A DNA stretch of 21,730 nt from IMG/VR virus record IMGVR_UViG_3300010403_000061, positions 1 to 21,730 of that record; one strand, given 5' to 3'. Shown one piece after another: positions 1 through 5,255 of the stretch. Numbering within the stretch: position 1 is the first letter of the stretch; every line of letters starts with the position of its first letter. The notes beneath the pieces were generated by a model. It searched no databases. It had not been told where the DNA came from and saw nothing but the letters and a program-made list of their open reading frames with translations. The DNA comes from a virus. A program made the translations under genes and the position numbers.

Positions 1-1
1 G

Positions 2-82
2 TGGAGCGGGATGGTGAATAGGCGTTTAGATGCGTGGACGCAAGTCGTTGAGAAGTTGTTAGAAGTTGCGACGAGATCCTAA
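2..82 (+). CDS. 3' end of an upstream gene (partial)
   Basis: An open frame enters at the left edge and ends at TAA 80-82, giving 26 codons that end in ..EKLLEVATRS. The stop lies just before a good ribosome site (AAAGGAG, 81-87) for the next gene, which fits the close packing seen elsewhere. It is too short to recognise, and its start is outside the window. No function can be offered. Confidence 0.4.
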   Translation, partial: WSGMVNRRLDAWTQVVEKLLEVATRS

Positions 83-97
83 AGGAGAATGCCCTAA

Positions 98-367
98 ATG
101 ACAATCCAAGAGATCGTTCATGAATTAGATGGCTTAAAGGATTTTACCAATGATCATGGCCGCGCAGTAATCGAGCATCTGAAAGCCGAGATCCATCAGC
201 TCCTAGAAAAGCCAGTGGTGAAGGCAGCCGTTATCCCCAAAGAAGAACCTAAAGAGGAGTTTATCCCGGTCAATCGCCGGTCCCCAGAGAAAGATCCAGG
301 TGAAAAAGAACAGATCCTAGCGGAATCTTTGCTTAAGACTCATGCCCACAAAAAGAAGTCCAAGTAA
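98..367 (+). CDS. Small hypothetical protein, 89 aa
   Basis: The start is well supported: AAAGGAG at 81-87 lies 10 nt before the ATG. The protein is charged. Residues 1-37 look helical (MTIQEIVHELDGL then an amphipathic stretch), followed by a Pro/Glu/Lys-rich region and a basic tail (HAHKKKSK). I recognise no domain. The opening MTIQE recurs in the gene at 915. The 3' end overlaps the next gene by 26 nt. It is probably a cytoplasmic phage accessory protein. Confidence 0.6.
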   Translation: MTIQEIVHELDGLKDFTNDHGRAVIEHLKAEIHQLLEKPVVKAAVIPKEEPKEEFIPVNRRSPEKDPGEKEQILAESLLKTHAHKKKSK

Positions 368-548
368 AGCCGTACTCAGGCCCTATCCCGATTGGATTTG
401 TTTGGATTGCGGGAATCGTTATGGCAAGCACGGAAGTGGCGTTTCGACGGTTCATGAGGGTGTTTGTCCTGTTTGTTTTAAATTTAAAGCGATAACGCAG
501 CCCCGCGATTTTGGCTATCCCAAGATTAAAGGATTTGACCTTCCATGA
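342..548 (+). CDS. Small zinc-ribbon phage protein, 68 aa
   Basis: Two CxxC pairs (Cys20/Cys23 in WICLDCG, Cys42/Cys45 in CPVC) with His38 between them make a four-cysteine zinc ribbon. After them comes the phrase TQPRDFGYP. The order W-I-C-x-x-C-G-x-x-Y-G, H-E-G-x-C-x-x-C, then P-R-D-F-G is, from memory, typical of short zinc-binding proteins of tailed phages with no assigned role. It overlaps the previous gene by 26 nt, and its TGA overlaps the next ATG (ATGA). Structure and metal binding are inferred from the cysteines. Function is unknown. Confidence 0.7.
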   Translation: MPTKRSPSKAVLRPYPDWICLDCGNRYGKHGSGVSTVHEGVCPVCFKFKAITQPRDFGYPKIKGFDLP

Positions 549-712
549 CGCTGTACTGCATCCATAAGCCTTATGTCTTTGCCATGCCGCAAGTGATCTA
601 TAAGAAGGATTCGACCGTAGAGATTCCCGGCGTGATTCGCTGTGAGCGCTGTGATTCGAGTTGGGGGGACGCTGACCCTGAGCCCAAGGTAGCTATCGGG
701 ACTATCGAATAA
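545..712 (+). CDS. Tiny Cys-rich protein, 55 aa (paralogue of the gene at 2074)
   Basis: This frame is short enough to be missed by common size cut-offs. It starts at an ATGA overlap with the previous gene and ends at TAATG, where the next gene begins. It has YCIH (Cys5, His7), then CERC (Cys33, Cys36), three residues, Trp40, two residues, and ADPEP followed by K-V-A-I-G-T. The same arrangement with the same spacing (CxxC-x3-W-x2-ADPEP-[KR]-V-x-I-G-T) occurs in the protein at 2074-2268. That supports both being real, related zinc-binding proteins. Function is unknown. Confidence 0.7.
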   Translation: MTLYCIHKPYVFAMPQVIYKKDSTVEIPGVIRCERCDSSWGDADPEPKVAIGTIE

Positions 713-918
713 TGGTCCAGGAGAAAGTAAGGTCGCATGTACTGGTGGTGCGGGAAGGCGAAAGCGTGAGGTACGTGGCCTATGGGAACAAGCCAGCTTT
801 GACGACTAATCTCGATCATGCCCGGCGTTATACGCGCCTAGCCAGCGCTCAAATTGCACTTAGAAAGCTGCGCTACATTAATCCGCAAGAGCTAAAGATT
901 GAGGCGATTGACGAATGA
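712..918 (+). CDS. Small hypothetical protein, 68 aa
   Basis: It starts in a TAATG overlap with the preceding gene and ends in an ATGA overlap with the next, so translation is probably coupled. The N-terminal half looks beta-rich (HVLVVREGESVRYVAYGNKPALT) and the C-terminal half helical and basic (ARRYTRLASAQIALRKLRYI). The order, 'value displayed, then a row of A/R/L helix', resembles small phage proteins seen in accessory runs, but I cannot name a family. The minus-strand reading frame over this region (598-819) is judged a shadow. Confidence 0.55.
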   Translation: MVQEKVRSHVLVVREGESVRYVAYGNKPALTTNLDHARRYTRLASAQIALRKLRYINPQELKIEAIDE

Positions 919-1034
919 CTATCCAGGAGTTAGCCGAAAAGATCGTTGAAGCTTTCCATGAAGCTCCCCTATGGGCCGAGCAGAAGGCGATAGAGAGTTT
1001 GCTTAGGCAATATCTAGCTGAGATGAAGCCATGA
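915..1034 (+). CDS. Tiny hypothetical protein, 39 aa
   Basis: The frame lies exactly between two ATGA junctions (915-918 and 1031-1034), which is the main evidence that it is translated. It reads MTIQELAEKIVEAF at the start, then a mostly helical, acidic sequence. MTIQE matches the start of the gene at 98, and LAEKIV matches residues 5-10 of the next gene, so local duplication of N-terminal segments is possible. No domain is recognised. Confidence 0.5.
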   Translation: MTIQELAEKIVEAFHEAPLWAEQKAIESLLRQYLAEMKP

Positions 1035-1327
1035 CTGCTAAGCTGGCTGAGAAGATTGTTGCTCTAGGAAAACAGATTGGCGTAGAGCTTAATGGCCCTG
1101 TTTTCTATTCGCAACTCGAATCCCTTCTCTCCGCCGCTTTGGATGATGCGAGGTATGATGCGTTGCGAATCATTAAAGAAAACTGGAATGAGGCTTTGGC
1201 ATTGGCTCAATCAAAAGCCTACGAAGATGCGGCGCAGATTGCTGAAGTTGAATCGAGAGGCTGGGATACTGTTGGCCAGCGCATCGTTGAAGCGATCCGA
1301 GCTAAGGCGGCTAAGGTGGGGAAGTGA
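1031..1327 (+). CDS. Helical hypothetical protein, 98 aa
   Basis: It starts at ATG in an ATGA overlap with the preceding gene. The whole protein looks alpha-helical and rich in Ala, with a regular heptad-like spacing (LAEKIVALGKQI, ALAQSKAYEDAAQIAEV, RIVEAIRAKAAKVGK). There is no Cys and no recognisable catalytic motif. Only two nucleotides separate its stop from the start of the 39-aa gene at 1330. It may form a small helical bundle or coiled coil. Function is unknown. Confidence 0.6.
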   Translation: MTAKLAEKIVALGKQIGVELNGPVFYSQLESLLSAALDDARYDALRIIKENWNEALALAQSKAYEDAAQIAEVESRGWDTVGQRIVEAIRAKAAKVGK

Positions 1328-1329
1328 AA

Positions 1330-1449
1330 ATGACATTTTATATCGAATGGACAACCTGCCTTTTCGGGGTGCGCTATGGCCGCGGAGATATGCTTCAAAG
1401 TTTCCAACTTTGTTTTGGTCCATTTTCGATTGTATGGAATTGGGAATAA
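1330..1449 (+). CDS. Tiny hypothetical protein, 39 aa
   Basis: ATG 1330 follows the preceding stop by 2 nt and lies just after GGGGAAG (a possible ribosome site, 1318-1324). The stop TAA at 1447-1449 shares its last A with the ATG of the next gene. The sequence (MTFYIEWTTCLFGVRYGRG, then a hydrophobic end FGPFSIVWNWE) is rich in Trp/Phe and could be a beta hairpin or peripheral membrane peptide. I have an impression of similar peptides in other phage accessory regions but cannot name a family. Confidence 0.5.
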   Translation: MTFYIEWTTCLFGVRYGRGDMLQSFQLCFGPFSIVWNWE

Positions 1450-1757
1450 TGACAAACCAAGAACTCAACGAAGCCGTGGCCCGGAAGCTGGGGTGGAAAG
1501 AACTGGGTGGGCGTTGGAGTAGCCCTGGATTAACAGGTTGGAAGAATATTGAATGCCCCGCCTACTCCACCTCCATCGAGGCGGCGTGGGAGATTGTGGA
1601 GCGGATGGAATACATGACATTAAGGCATCGTTATGGTCTTGGTTTGAAAGGTTTCGTATGCCAAGTAGATAGAAATGGGCAAATGGTTGCCAACGAAGAA
1701 GCCGACACCGCCCCGATGGCGATTTGCAAGGCGTTCTTAAAACTTGAAACACCCTAA
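1449..1757 (+). CDS. Probable phage ABA-sandwich domain protein, 102 aa
   Basis: I place the start at ATG 1449 (TAATG overlap), not at the upstream in-frame ATG 1092, because the upstream part lies over the genes at 1031 and 1330 in another frame. The protein opens MTNQELNEAVARKLGW. It continues with a Trp-rich stretch, then a central YSTSIEAAWEIVERM helix, a beta region and an end reading ADTAPMAICKAFLKL. 'Leading helix with KLGW, xAYSxS...AAW.IVE, then ADTAPxAICRAxL' is the pattern I associate with the phage ABA sandwich family, small proteins of unknown role in phage accessory regions. Family assignment is from memory. Confidence 0.7.
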   Translation: MTNQELNEAVARKLGWKELGGRWSSPGLTGWKNIECPAYSTSIEAAWEIVERMEYMTLRHRYGLGLKGFVCQVDRNGQMVANEEADTAPMAICKAFLKLETP

Positions 1758-1950
1758 ATCCCGCTGGCATCCTTTACCCGGAATGAAGGGCATCATGTGG
1801 AACTCCTGCGCGGCTTGTTACAAGAACGCGATTAGGCGGTGCGGGAAAAGAACCATTATTGCTATTCAAAATGAGAACGTAGAGCGCTATCACAATCAGC
1901 ATGGCCATTACATCTTAAAGGGTGATGGCCTATACGTTCGAAGAAAATGA
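1744..1950 (+). CDS. Small basic Cys-containing protein, about 68 aa
   Basis: The longest start is TTG 1744, overlapping the previous gene by 14 nt. An in-frame ATG at 1783 would give 55 aa and is equally possible, as neither has a strong ribosome site. The protein has Cys22/Cys25 and Cys33 with many basic residues (RRCGKR, YVRRK) and a His-rich centre (RYHNQHGHY), so weak zinc or nucleic-acid binding is possible. No family is recognised. After its stop comes a gap that may hold a structured RNA. Confidence 0.45.
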   Translation: MKHPKSRWHPLPGMKGIMWNSCAACYKNAIRRCGKRTIIAIQNENVERYHNQHGHYILKGDGLYVRRK

Positions 1951-1954
1951 TTTT

Positions 1955-2068
1955 GACCCTGGATGTAGTGGTAAGTCGGGTTCTCAGCCTTCGGGTGACT
2001 GAGTCGAGTAAGCGGTATTCTTAATTGAGAGCTATGGGAACCGGGATTGGGGAATCCCCGGCAGGGTC
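1955..2068 (+). ncRNA. Candidate structured RNA (tRNA-like closing helix)
   Basis: The segment almost fills the gap between two small genes. Its ends, GACCCTG (1955-1961) and CAGGGTC (2062-2068), are perfectly complementary over 7 bp. Inside, CTCAG (1983-1987) pairs with CTGAG (1999-2003) around an 11-nt loop containing CCTTCGG. CCGGGATT (2041-2048) pairs with AATCCCCGG (2053-2061), one C bulged, around GGGG, and abuts the closing helix. AGTGGTAA (1967-1974) resembles a tRNA D loop. It fails as a tRNA because the loops are 11 nt and the region between the inner stems is too long. The closing helix covers AGGG (2063-2066), the best ribosome site for the gene at 2074, so it could also be cis-regulatory. 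Inferred from sequence only. Confidence 0.4.
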
Positions 2069-2073
2069 TAGAT

Positions 2074-2268
2074 ATGGCTAAATCAAAGCAGCCCGTTCGA
2101 TCATTTAGGGTGTATTGCAAGCATCAGTGGACCCTATGGCAAAAGGAACCAGGCCGTTCCCCCTATACGTATAAGAATTGTTTGATCTGTAAGGAGCAAT
2201 GGGAGAAAGCAGACCCAGAGCCCCGCGTAGTCATCGGAACATTCTCATCTCGCGATTTAATTCTATAG
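2074..2268 (+). CDS. Small Cys-rich protein, 64 aa (paralogue of the gene at 545)
   Basis: I choose ATG 2074; TTG 2047 in the same frame lies inside the candidate structured RNA. The protein is basic at the N terminus (MAKSKQPVRSF). It then has YCKH (Cys15, His17), CLIC (Cys36, Cys39), Trp43, ADPEP (46-50) and R-V-V-I-G-T. This is the same spaced set of residues as in the 55-aa protein at 545. A four-ligand zinc site (C-x-H plus CxxC) is plausible. Function is unknown. The stop is followed by about 160 nt without a gene. Confidence 0.7.
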   Translation: MAKSKQPVRSFRVYCKHQWTLWQKEPGRSPYTYKNCLICKEQWEKADPEPRVVIGTFSSRDLIL

Positions 2269-2278
2269 ACGGGCGCAC

Positions 2279-2307
2279 TTGACGAATAATAGTTTTGGTG
2301 TTAGCCT
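2279..2307 (+). promoter_or_regulatory. Candidate sigma-70-type promoter before the terminase leader
   Basis: TTGACG (2279-2284, one mismatch from the -35 consensus) is followed after 17 nt by TAGCCT (2302-2307, a weak -10 keeping the key T, A and final T). Transcription would begin near 2314, just before the first stem at 2325. The -10 is poor, so this is tentative. Its position at the start of the longest gene-free stretch and before the packaging genes gives it some weight. Confidence 0.3.
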
Positions 2308-2324
2308 AATGCCGTTGCACAAAA

Positions 2325-2424
2325 CCCATTGCCTTTTGAGACAACCATTTTCCGGTTGCCCTCCAAAGGCTTTTTTATTTTGTCTCACGCAATGGGGCAA
2401 CCGACTAGGAGCGAAAGCTTCTAG
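2325..2424 (+). ncRNA. Pseudoknotted leader RNA upstream of terS
   Basis: Nested stems are CCCATTGC 2325-2332 with GCAATGGG 2389-2396, and TGAGACAA 2337-2344 with TTGTCTCA 2380-2387 (8 bp each, perfect). The loop they enclose contains CGGTTGCCC (2353-2361), complementary over 9 nt to GGGCAACCG (2395-2403) directly after the outer stem. Seven of these pairs do not compete, giving an H-type pseudoknot. A separate hairpin, 2405-2424, has an 8-bp stem (one G-T) capped by GAAA and buries AGGAG (2407-2411). It could be a cis-regulatory leader, a small RNA or part of a packaging (cos/pac) site. I could not match it to a known family. Confidence 0.6.
2331..2381 (+). terminator. Possible intrinsic terminator (alternative fold)
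   Basis: GCCTTT (2331-2336) can pair with AAAGGC (2365-2370), immediately followed by TTTTTTATTTT (2371-2381). The stem is only 6 bp with a 28-nt loop, so on its own it is weak. It uses bases that also belong to the outer stem of the pseudoknotted leader, so the two folds exclude each other, as in attenuators. This is tentative. Confidence 0.25.
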
Positions 2425-2430
2425 CTCGTT

Positions 2431-2943
2431 TTGGATTCCAAAGAACTCACCAACCTTGGCAAAACTGACGCTACCGCTCCTCTCGTAGTCGGCAATACCG
2501 TATTTGATCCCCTCACATTCGCTCCTAAGATTGTTAAGTTCTCCCGCAAGCAATACCTCTTCCTCAACAACTACAAGCTAGGTATACCCCTCGAAGAAGC
2601 CGCCGCTAAGTCCGATCTCACCCTAGAACAAGCCGAACGATTCTTAGATAAGCCGGATGTGAGGGCGTGGCTAGAAGACCGCGCCCTTATGAATCACATT
2701 AAAACGGAGTGGGAAGAACCCGCCAAGTGGTGGCATATGGGCAACGAAGTGCTGGAAGGACGCCGGGAATTCTCTAAAAGCCAGCAAGTCGTCTGGGAAA
2801 ACTTCGGGGACCGGATCGTTCCCAAAAAGGGAACTCCGTCCGATAGTTCCCCCAAAATCACGATCAATATCAATCCTGAAGCAGTTAAAGAAGCTTTTAA
2901 GCGTCAAGAATCCATCGATACAGAGGCCACTAATGAAATGTGA
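2431..2943 (+). CDS. terS: Terminase small subunit
   Basis: It recognises phage DNA and loads it onto the large subunit for packaging. The 170-aa protein has an N-terminal helix-turn-helix-like region: FSRKQYLFLNNYKLGIPLEEAAAKSDL, roughly 37-63, then a second helix and WLEDRALMNHI near 80-90. The central part, EWEEPAKWWHMGNEVLEGRREF, is predicted to oligomerise. The C-terminal tail ITININPEAVKEAF is typical for binding the large subunit. The only start after stop codon 2422-2424 is TTG 2431. The sole nearby ribosome site (AGGAG, 2407-2411) is 19 nt away and inside a hairpin, so initiation is unusual. Its position two genes before the large subunit supports the call. The homology is from pattern, not a search. 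Confidence 0.75.
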   Translation: MDSKELTNLGKTDATAPLVVGNTVFDPLTFAPKIVKFSRKQYLFLNNYKLGIPLEEAAAKSDLTLEQAERFLDKPDVRAWLEDRALMNHIKTEWEEPAKWWHMGNEVLEGRREFSKSQQVVWENFGDRIVPKKGTPSDSSPKITININPEAVKEAFKRQESIDTEATNEM

Positions 2944-3238
2944 GTATGGGATTTGCCTCTTATGCGAGAAGGATTTGATGGTGAGTTGCAAATCATGCGG
3001 CCATAAAAAGCCCGGAAATAACTATACCGAAGTTCTGCTCGATTTAAATAACGGATCGAAGATGCCGATAGCGACCTGCCTTGATTGTAAAGACAAAATT
3101 GCTCAAGCCGACAAAATCGACATCCTAAGAGCCGTCAGAGACGGCTGGACTAAAGAGCATGACAGCATGAACTGGTCAAAAGAAAAGCGCGATCACTACT
3201 GGAAATCTCATGGCGAGTCTATCCTCAAAATCCTCTAG
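2933..3238 (+). CDS. Cys-rich zinc-binding protein, 101 aa
   Basis: It starts 11 nt before the end of terS, so translation is probably coupled. Eight cysteines cluster in the first half (Cys3, Cys8, Cys11, Cys19, Cys22, Cys49, Cys52 in CxxC or near-CxxC pairs, plus His24). This suggests a treble-clef or double zinc ribbon. The C-terminal third is helical and charged (DGWTKEHDSMNWSKEKRDHYW). It is not recognised as HNH: the usual HNH residues are absent. It may be an accessory to terminase or a regulator. Function is unknown. Confidence 0.65.
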   Translation: MKCEYGICLLCEKDLMVSCKSCGHKKPGNNYTEVLLDLNNGSKMPIATCLDCKDKIAQADKIDILRAVRDGWTKEHDSMNWSKEKRDHYWKSHGESILKIL

Positions 3239-3632
3239 CATCGCCAAAGCGCTAGTGGGTCAAAAGTTACCGGCTTATCTGTCGGAGCCAGGCCTTCAGC
3301 AGCCCGCCGAGATGAGGGCCTTACAAGCTTTGAATACGGTCGGTGCTGGGATGGGTGCGGGTCAATTGGGCGGCGGGATAGGGGCGATTTTAGCGGGTAT
3401 GGGAAAGATGGCTCCAAGGGTATTGGCACAGCAAGCGGGAGCGATATTCCCGGAAGGAGCAGGAATTCCCAAGGGTAGGGAAGCAGTAAAAGAATTTTTC
3501 GATATATTGCCCGAATCGCAAAGGGCCTACAAAACCAACGAAGCGCTTCATGCCTTCCATTCCGAAATGATGGATTGGCCGCGTGTGCTGCAAGACAAGT
3601 GGGCGTTGTTAAAAAATCAGGCGGGGAATTGA
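3210..3632 (+). CDS. Ala/Gly-rich hypothetical protein, 140 aa
   Basis: It starts 29 nt inside the previous gene. The N terminus (SLSSKSSSIAKALVGQKLP) is polar. Residues about 43-66 are a Gly/Ala-rich hydrophobic run (VGAGMGAGQLGGGIGAILAGMG) followed by KMAPRVLAQQAGA. The rest is mixed helical. Such a run followed by [SA]P-R-x-L resembles, from memory, the C-terminal domain of large Ala/Gly-rich phage virion proteins, of which the gene at 20792 looks like an example. It may be a detached piece or a membrane-active virion peptide. It overlaps the terminase large subunit start (TTGA). Confidence 0.55.
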   Translation: MASLSSKSSSIAKALVGQKLPAYLSEPGLQQPAEMRALQALNTVGAGMGAGQLGGGIGAILAGMGKMAPRVLAQQAGAIFPEGAGIPKGREAVKEFFDILPESQRAYKTNEALHAFHSEMMDWPRVLQDKWALLKNQAGN

Positions 3633-5164
3633 ATACTGAAGTCAGCTTAGATCAAGTTCGAGAAGCTTGTAAGAAAAGTCTCTACTTTCTTTGTACCCAG
3701 ATTTTAGGGTTCAAGGATTGGGATACGGTTCATGACGATATTGAGAAAGTCCTAAACCGGAAGTCCCGTAAGAAAATGATCTTGATTCCCCGCGGCCATC
3801 TGAAGACCTCCGTAGTCACTAAAGCCTATAGCATCCAGCTTCTTTTGAGAGATCCTAACATCAGAATCTTGATCGCGAACCAAGTCTGGGATAAAGCGCG
3901 GGAAATGCTCTATGAAATCAAGCAAATGCTCTCCGATAAATCAGATCTCCCTAAACTTTTCGGGAACTTCGTCTCCGACCGATGGCGAGAAGATGACATC
4001 GTCATTAAGCAGCGAACCAAAGGACTTGCCGCCCCGACCATTGGTACAAGCGGAGTGGAGGCTGAACTTACATCTTCTCACTACGACGTTATCTTCCTGG
4101 ACGACTTGCAAGGGCTCCAAAACTACCAAACCCCAGAACAACGCGAAAAAGTAAAGCGCTACTACCGGAGCATGATGGATTTGCTGGAGCCGGGAGGCCT
4201 TCTGATTGTCATTGGTACGCGCTGGCATTTAGATGACGTGTATCAATACATCATGGACAACGAAGCTGAATACTTTGACGTGACGGTTAGGAAAGTGATT
4301 GAAAAGGGCAAAATCATCTTCCCCAAGAAATTCAATAAGAAGTTTGACCGGACGCTCAAGGCCTGGGTTGAAACCAAAGAGCCCACCATGGACTTTATCG
4401 AATATCTCAAGAAGCGTCCTTCCGAAGAATTCTATTCGCAGTACATGAACGATCCCATCGACTCCGAAAACCAGATCTTCAAGAAAGAATACTTTCGCTA
4501 CTTCGAACGTAGGCCCGAACGCCTCTTTGTAGGCATGACCATTGACCCGGCTATTTCCGAGAAGCAAAGCGCCGATTTCTTTGCCATTCGGGTAGACGCC
4601 ATGGATGAGGATTACAACATCTACGTTCTGGACTATTTAAGGGGTCATTGGAAGATCGCCGAGTCTGTAGACAACGTTTTTACGACTTACGTGAAGTGGA
4701 AGCCGTCCGTAGTGGGGCTTGAAACAGTCGCCTATCAGAAGGCTTTGAAGTATGTGATGGAAGGCGAAATGAGGAAAAGAGGCATCTTTTTCCCGATCAC
4801 GGAGCTTAAGCGCAATACCAACGAAAGCAAAGAATTCCGTATTAAGTCCTTGGAATCCTTTTACCGGGAGGGAAAAGTTTTTCATGCGAGTTGGATGGAA
4901 GGACGCGAAATGGAGCAGGAGCTTCTCCAATTCCCTAAAGGCAAAAACGACGACTTGATCGATGCTGGGGCATCCATGCTCGAAGTTTTGGTTCCTGGCG
5001 ATTCACTGGCAGCCAGTGACATCCCTGCCGGTAGTTGGGAAGACGAATTCCAAAAAGCTATCGGGCGTAGTCGCCGGGGCGACTTTTTCCATGAATCGCT
5101 TAACTGGCAGCCGCCAGCCCAAGAGCAACACGGTAAATCCTGGTGGGACAAAGTAAACCCGTGA
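3629..5164 (+). CDS. terL: Terminase large subunit
   Basis: This is the ATP-driven DNA packaging motor and nuclease. I choose TTG 3629 (511 aa), which forms a TTGA overlap with the preceding stop and follows GGCGGGG; GTG 3599 and TTG 3575 are in frame upstream. Positions from this start: Walker A-like PRGHLKTS 54-61; Walker B VIFLDD 154-159; coupling motif GTRWH 196-200. The RuvC-like nuclease has Asp306 in TIDPA, Glu365 in GLETV and Asp441/442 plus Asp445 in KNDDLIDA. Both ATPase and nuclease parts are complete, and length is normal for the family. The portal gene follows after 91 nt. Activity is inferred from motifs. Confidence 0.95.
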   Translation: MNTEVSLDQVREACKKSLYFLCTQILGFKDWDTVHDDIEKVLNRKSRKKMILIPRGHLKTSVVTKAYSIQLLLRDPNIRILIANQVWDKAREMLYEIKQMLSDKSDLPKLFGNFVSDRWREDDIVIKQRTKGLAAPTIGTSGVEAELTSSHYDVIFLDDLQGLQNYQTPEQREKVKRYYRSMMDLLEPGGLLIVIGTRWHLDDVYQYIMDNEAEYFDVTVRKVIEKGKIIFPKKFNKKFDRTLKAWVETKEPTMDFIEYLKKRPSEEFYSQYMNDPIDSENQIFKKEYFRYFERRPERLFVGMTIDPAISEKQSADFFAIRVDAMDEDYNIYVLDYLRGHWKIAESVDNVFTTYVKWKPSVVGLETVAYQKALKYVMEGEMRKRGIFFPITELKRNTNESKEFRIKSLESFYREGKVFHASWMEGREMEQELLQFPKGKNDDLIDAGASMLEVLVPGDSLAASDIPAGSWEDEFQKAIGRSRRGDFFHESLNWQPPAQEQHGKSWWDKVNP

Positions 5165-5255
5165 ATGGGTTGATCATTTTTAGCCGGACAGAGAAAGATT
5201 TCAGGTTTTGGACGGGCGTAGTAAACGTACTTACAAAAGAAAGAACCCTTGAACA

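Noticed and set aside
598-819. Minus-strand frames here and throughout
   Set aside because: All minus-strand frames lie opposite well-supported plus-strand genes, lack ribosome sites and show no domain; treated as shadows.
1092-1448. Long upstream extension of the ABA-sandwich gene (221-aa reading)
   Set aside because: It overlaps the genes at 1031 and 1330 in another frame, and the added sequence does not look like the family; the TAATG start at 1449 fits better.
1947-2024. A 25-codon frame with an ATGA overlap after the gene at 1744
   Set aside because: It is very short, has no recognisable composition, and lies inside the candidate structured RNA.
1955-2068. A canonical tRNA gene
   Set aside because: The anticodon-like and T-like loops are 11 nt, the D stem is poor, the variable region would be about 37 nt and no CCA follows; called only as a structured RNA.
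2269-2430. Group I intron or self-cleaving ribozyme
   Set aside because: It is too short for a group I intron, and the arrangement of stems does not match HDV-like, twister or pistol ribozymes as I know them.
2279-2488. A 69-codon frame over the leader before terS
   Set aside because: It starts at TTG without a ribosome site, runs through the stems and overlaps terS; the sequence looks like translated structure.
3575-3628. Upstream extension of terL to TTG 3575 or GTG 3599
   Set aside because: It would overlap the previous gene by 34-58 nt with no ribosome site, whereas TTG 3629 has GGCGGGG and a TTGA joint. Not fully excluded.
2268-5218. GACGGGCG at 2268-2275 and 5211-5218 in two spacers, as a shared site
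   Set aside because: A single 8-mer match is expected about once in every few windows of this size; the flanks do not match.
5165-5255. Promoter, terminator or small gene between terL and portal
   Set aside because: No stem with a T run, no convincing -35/-10 pair and no frame longer than a few codons were found.
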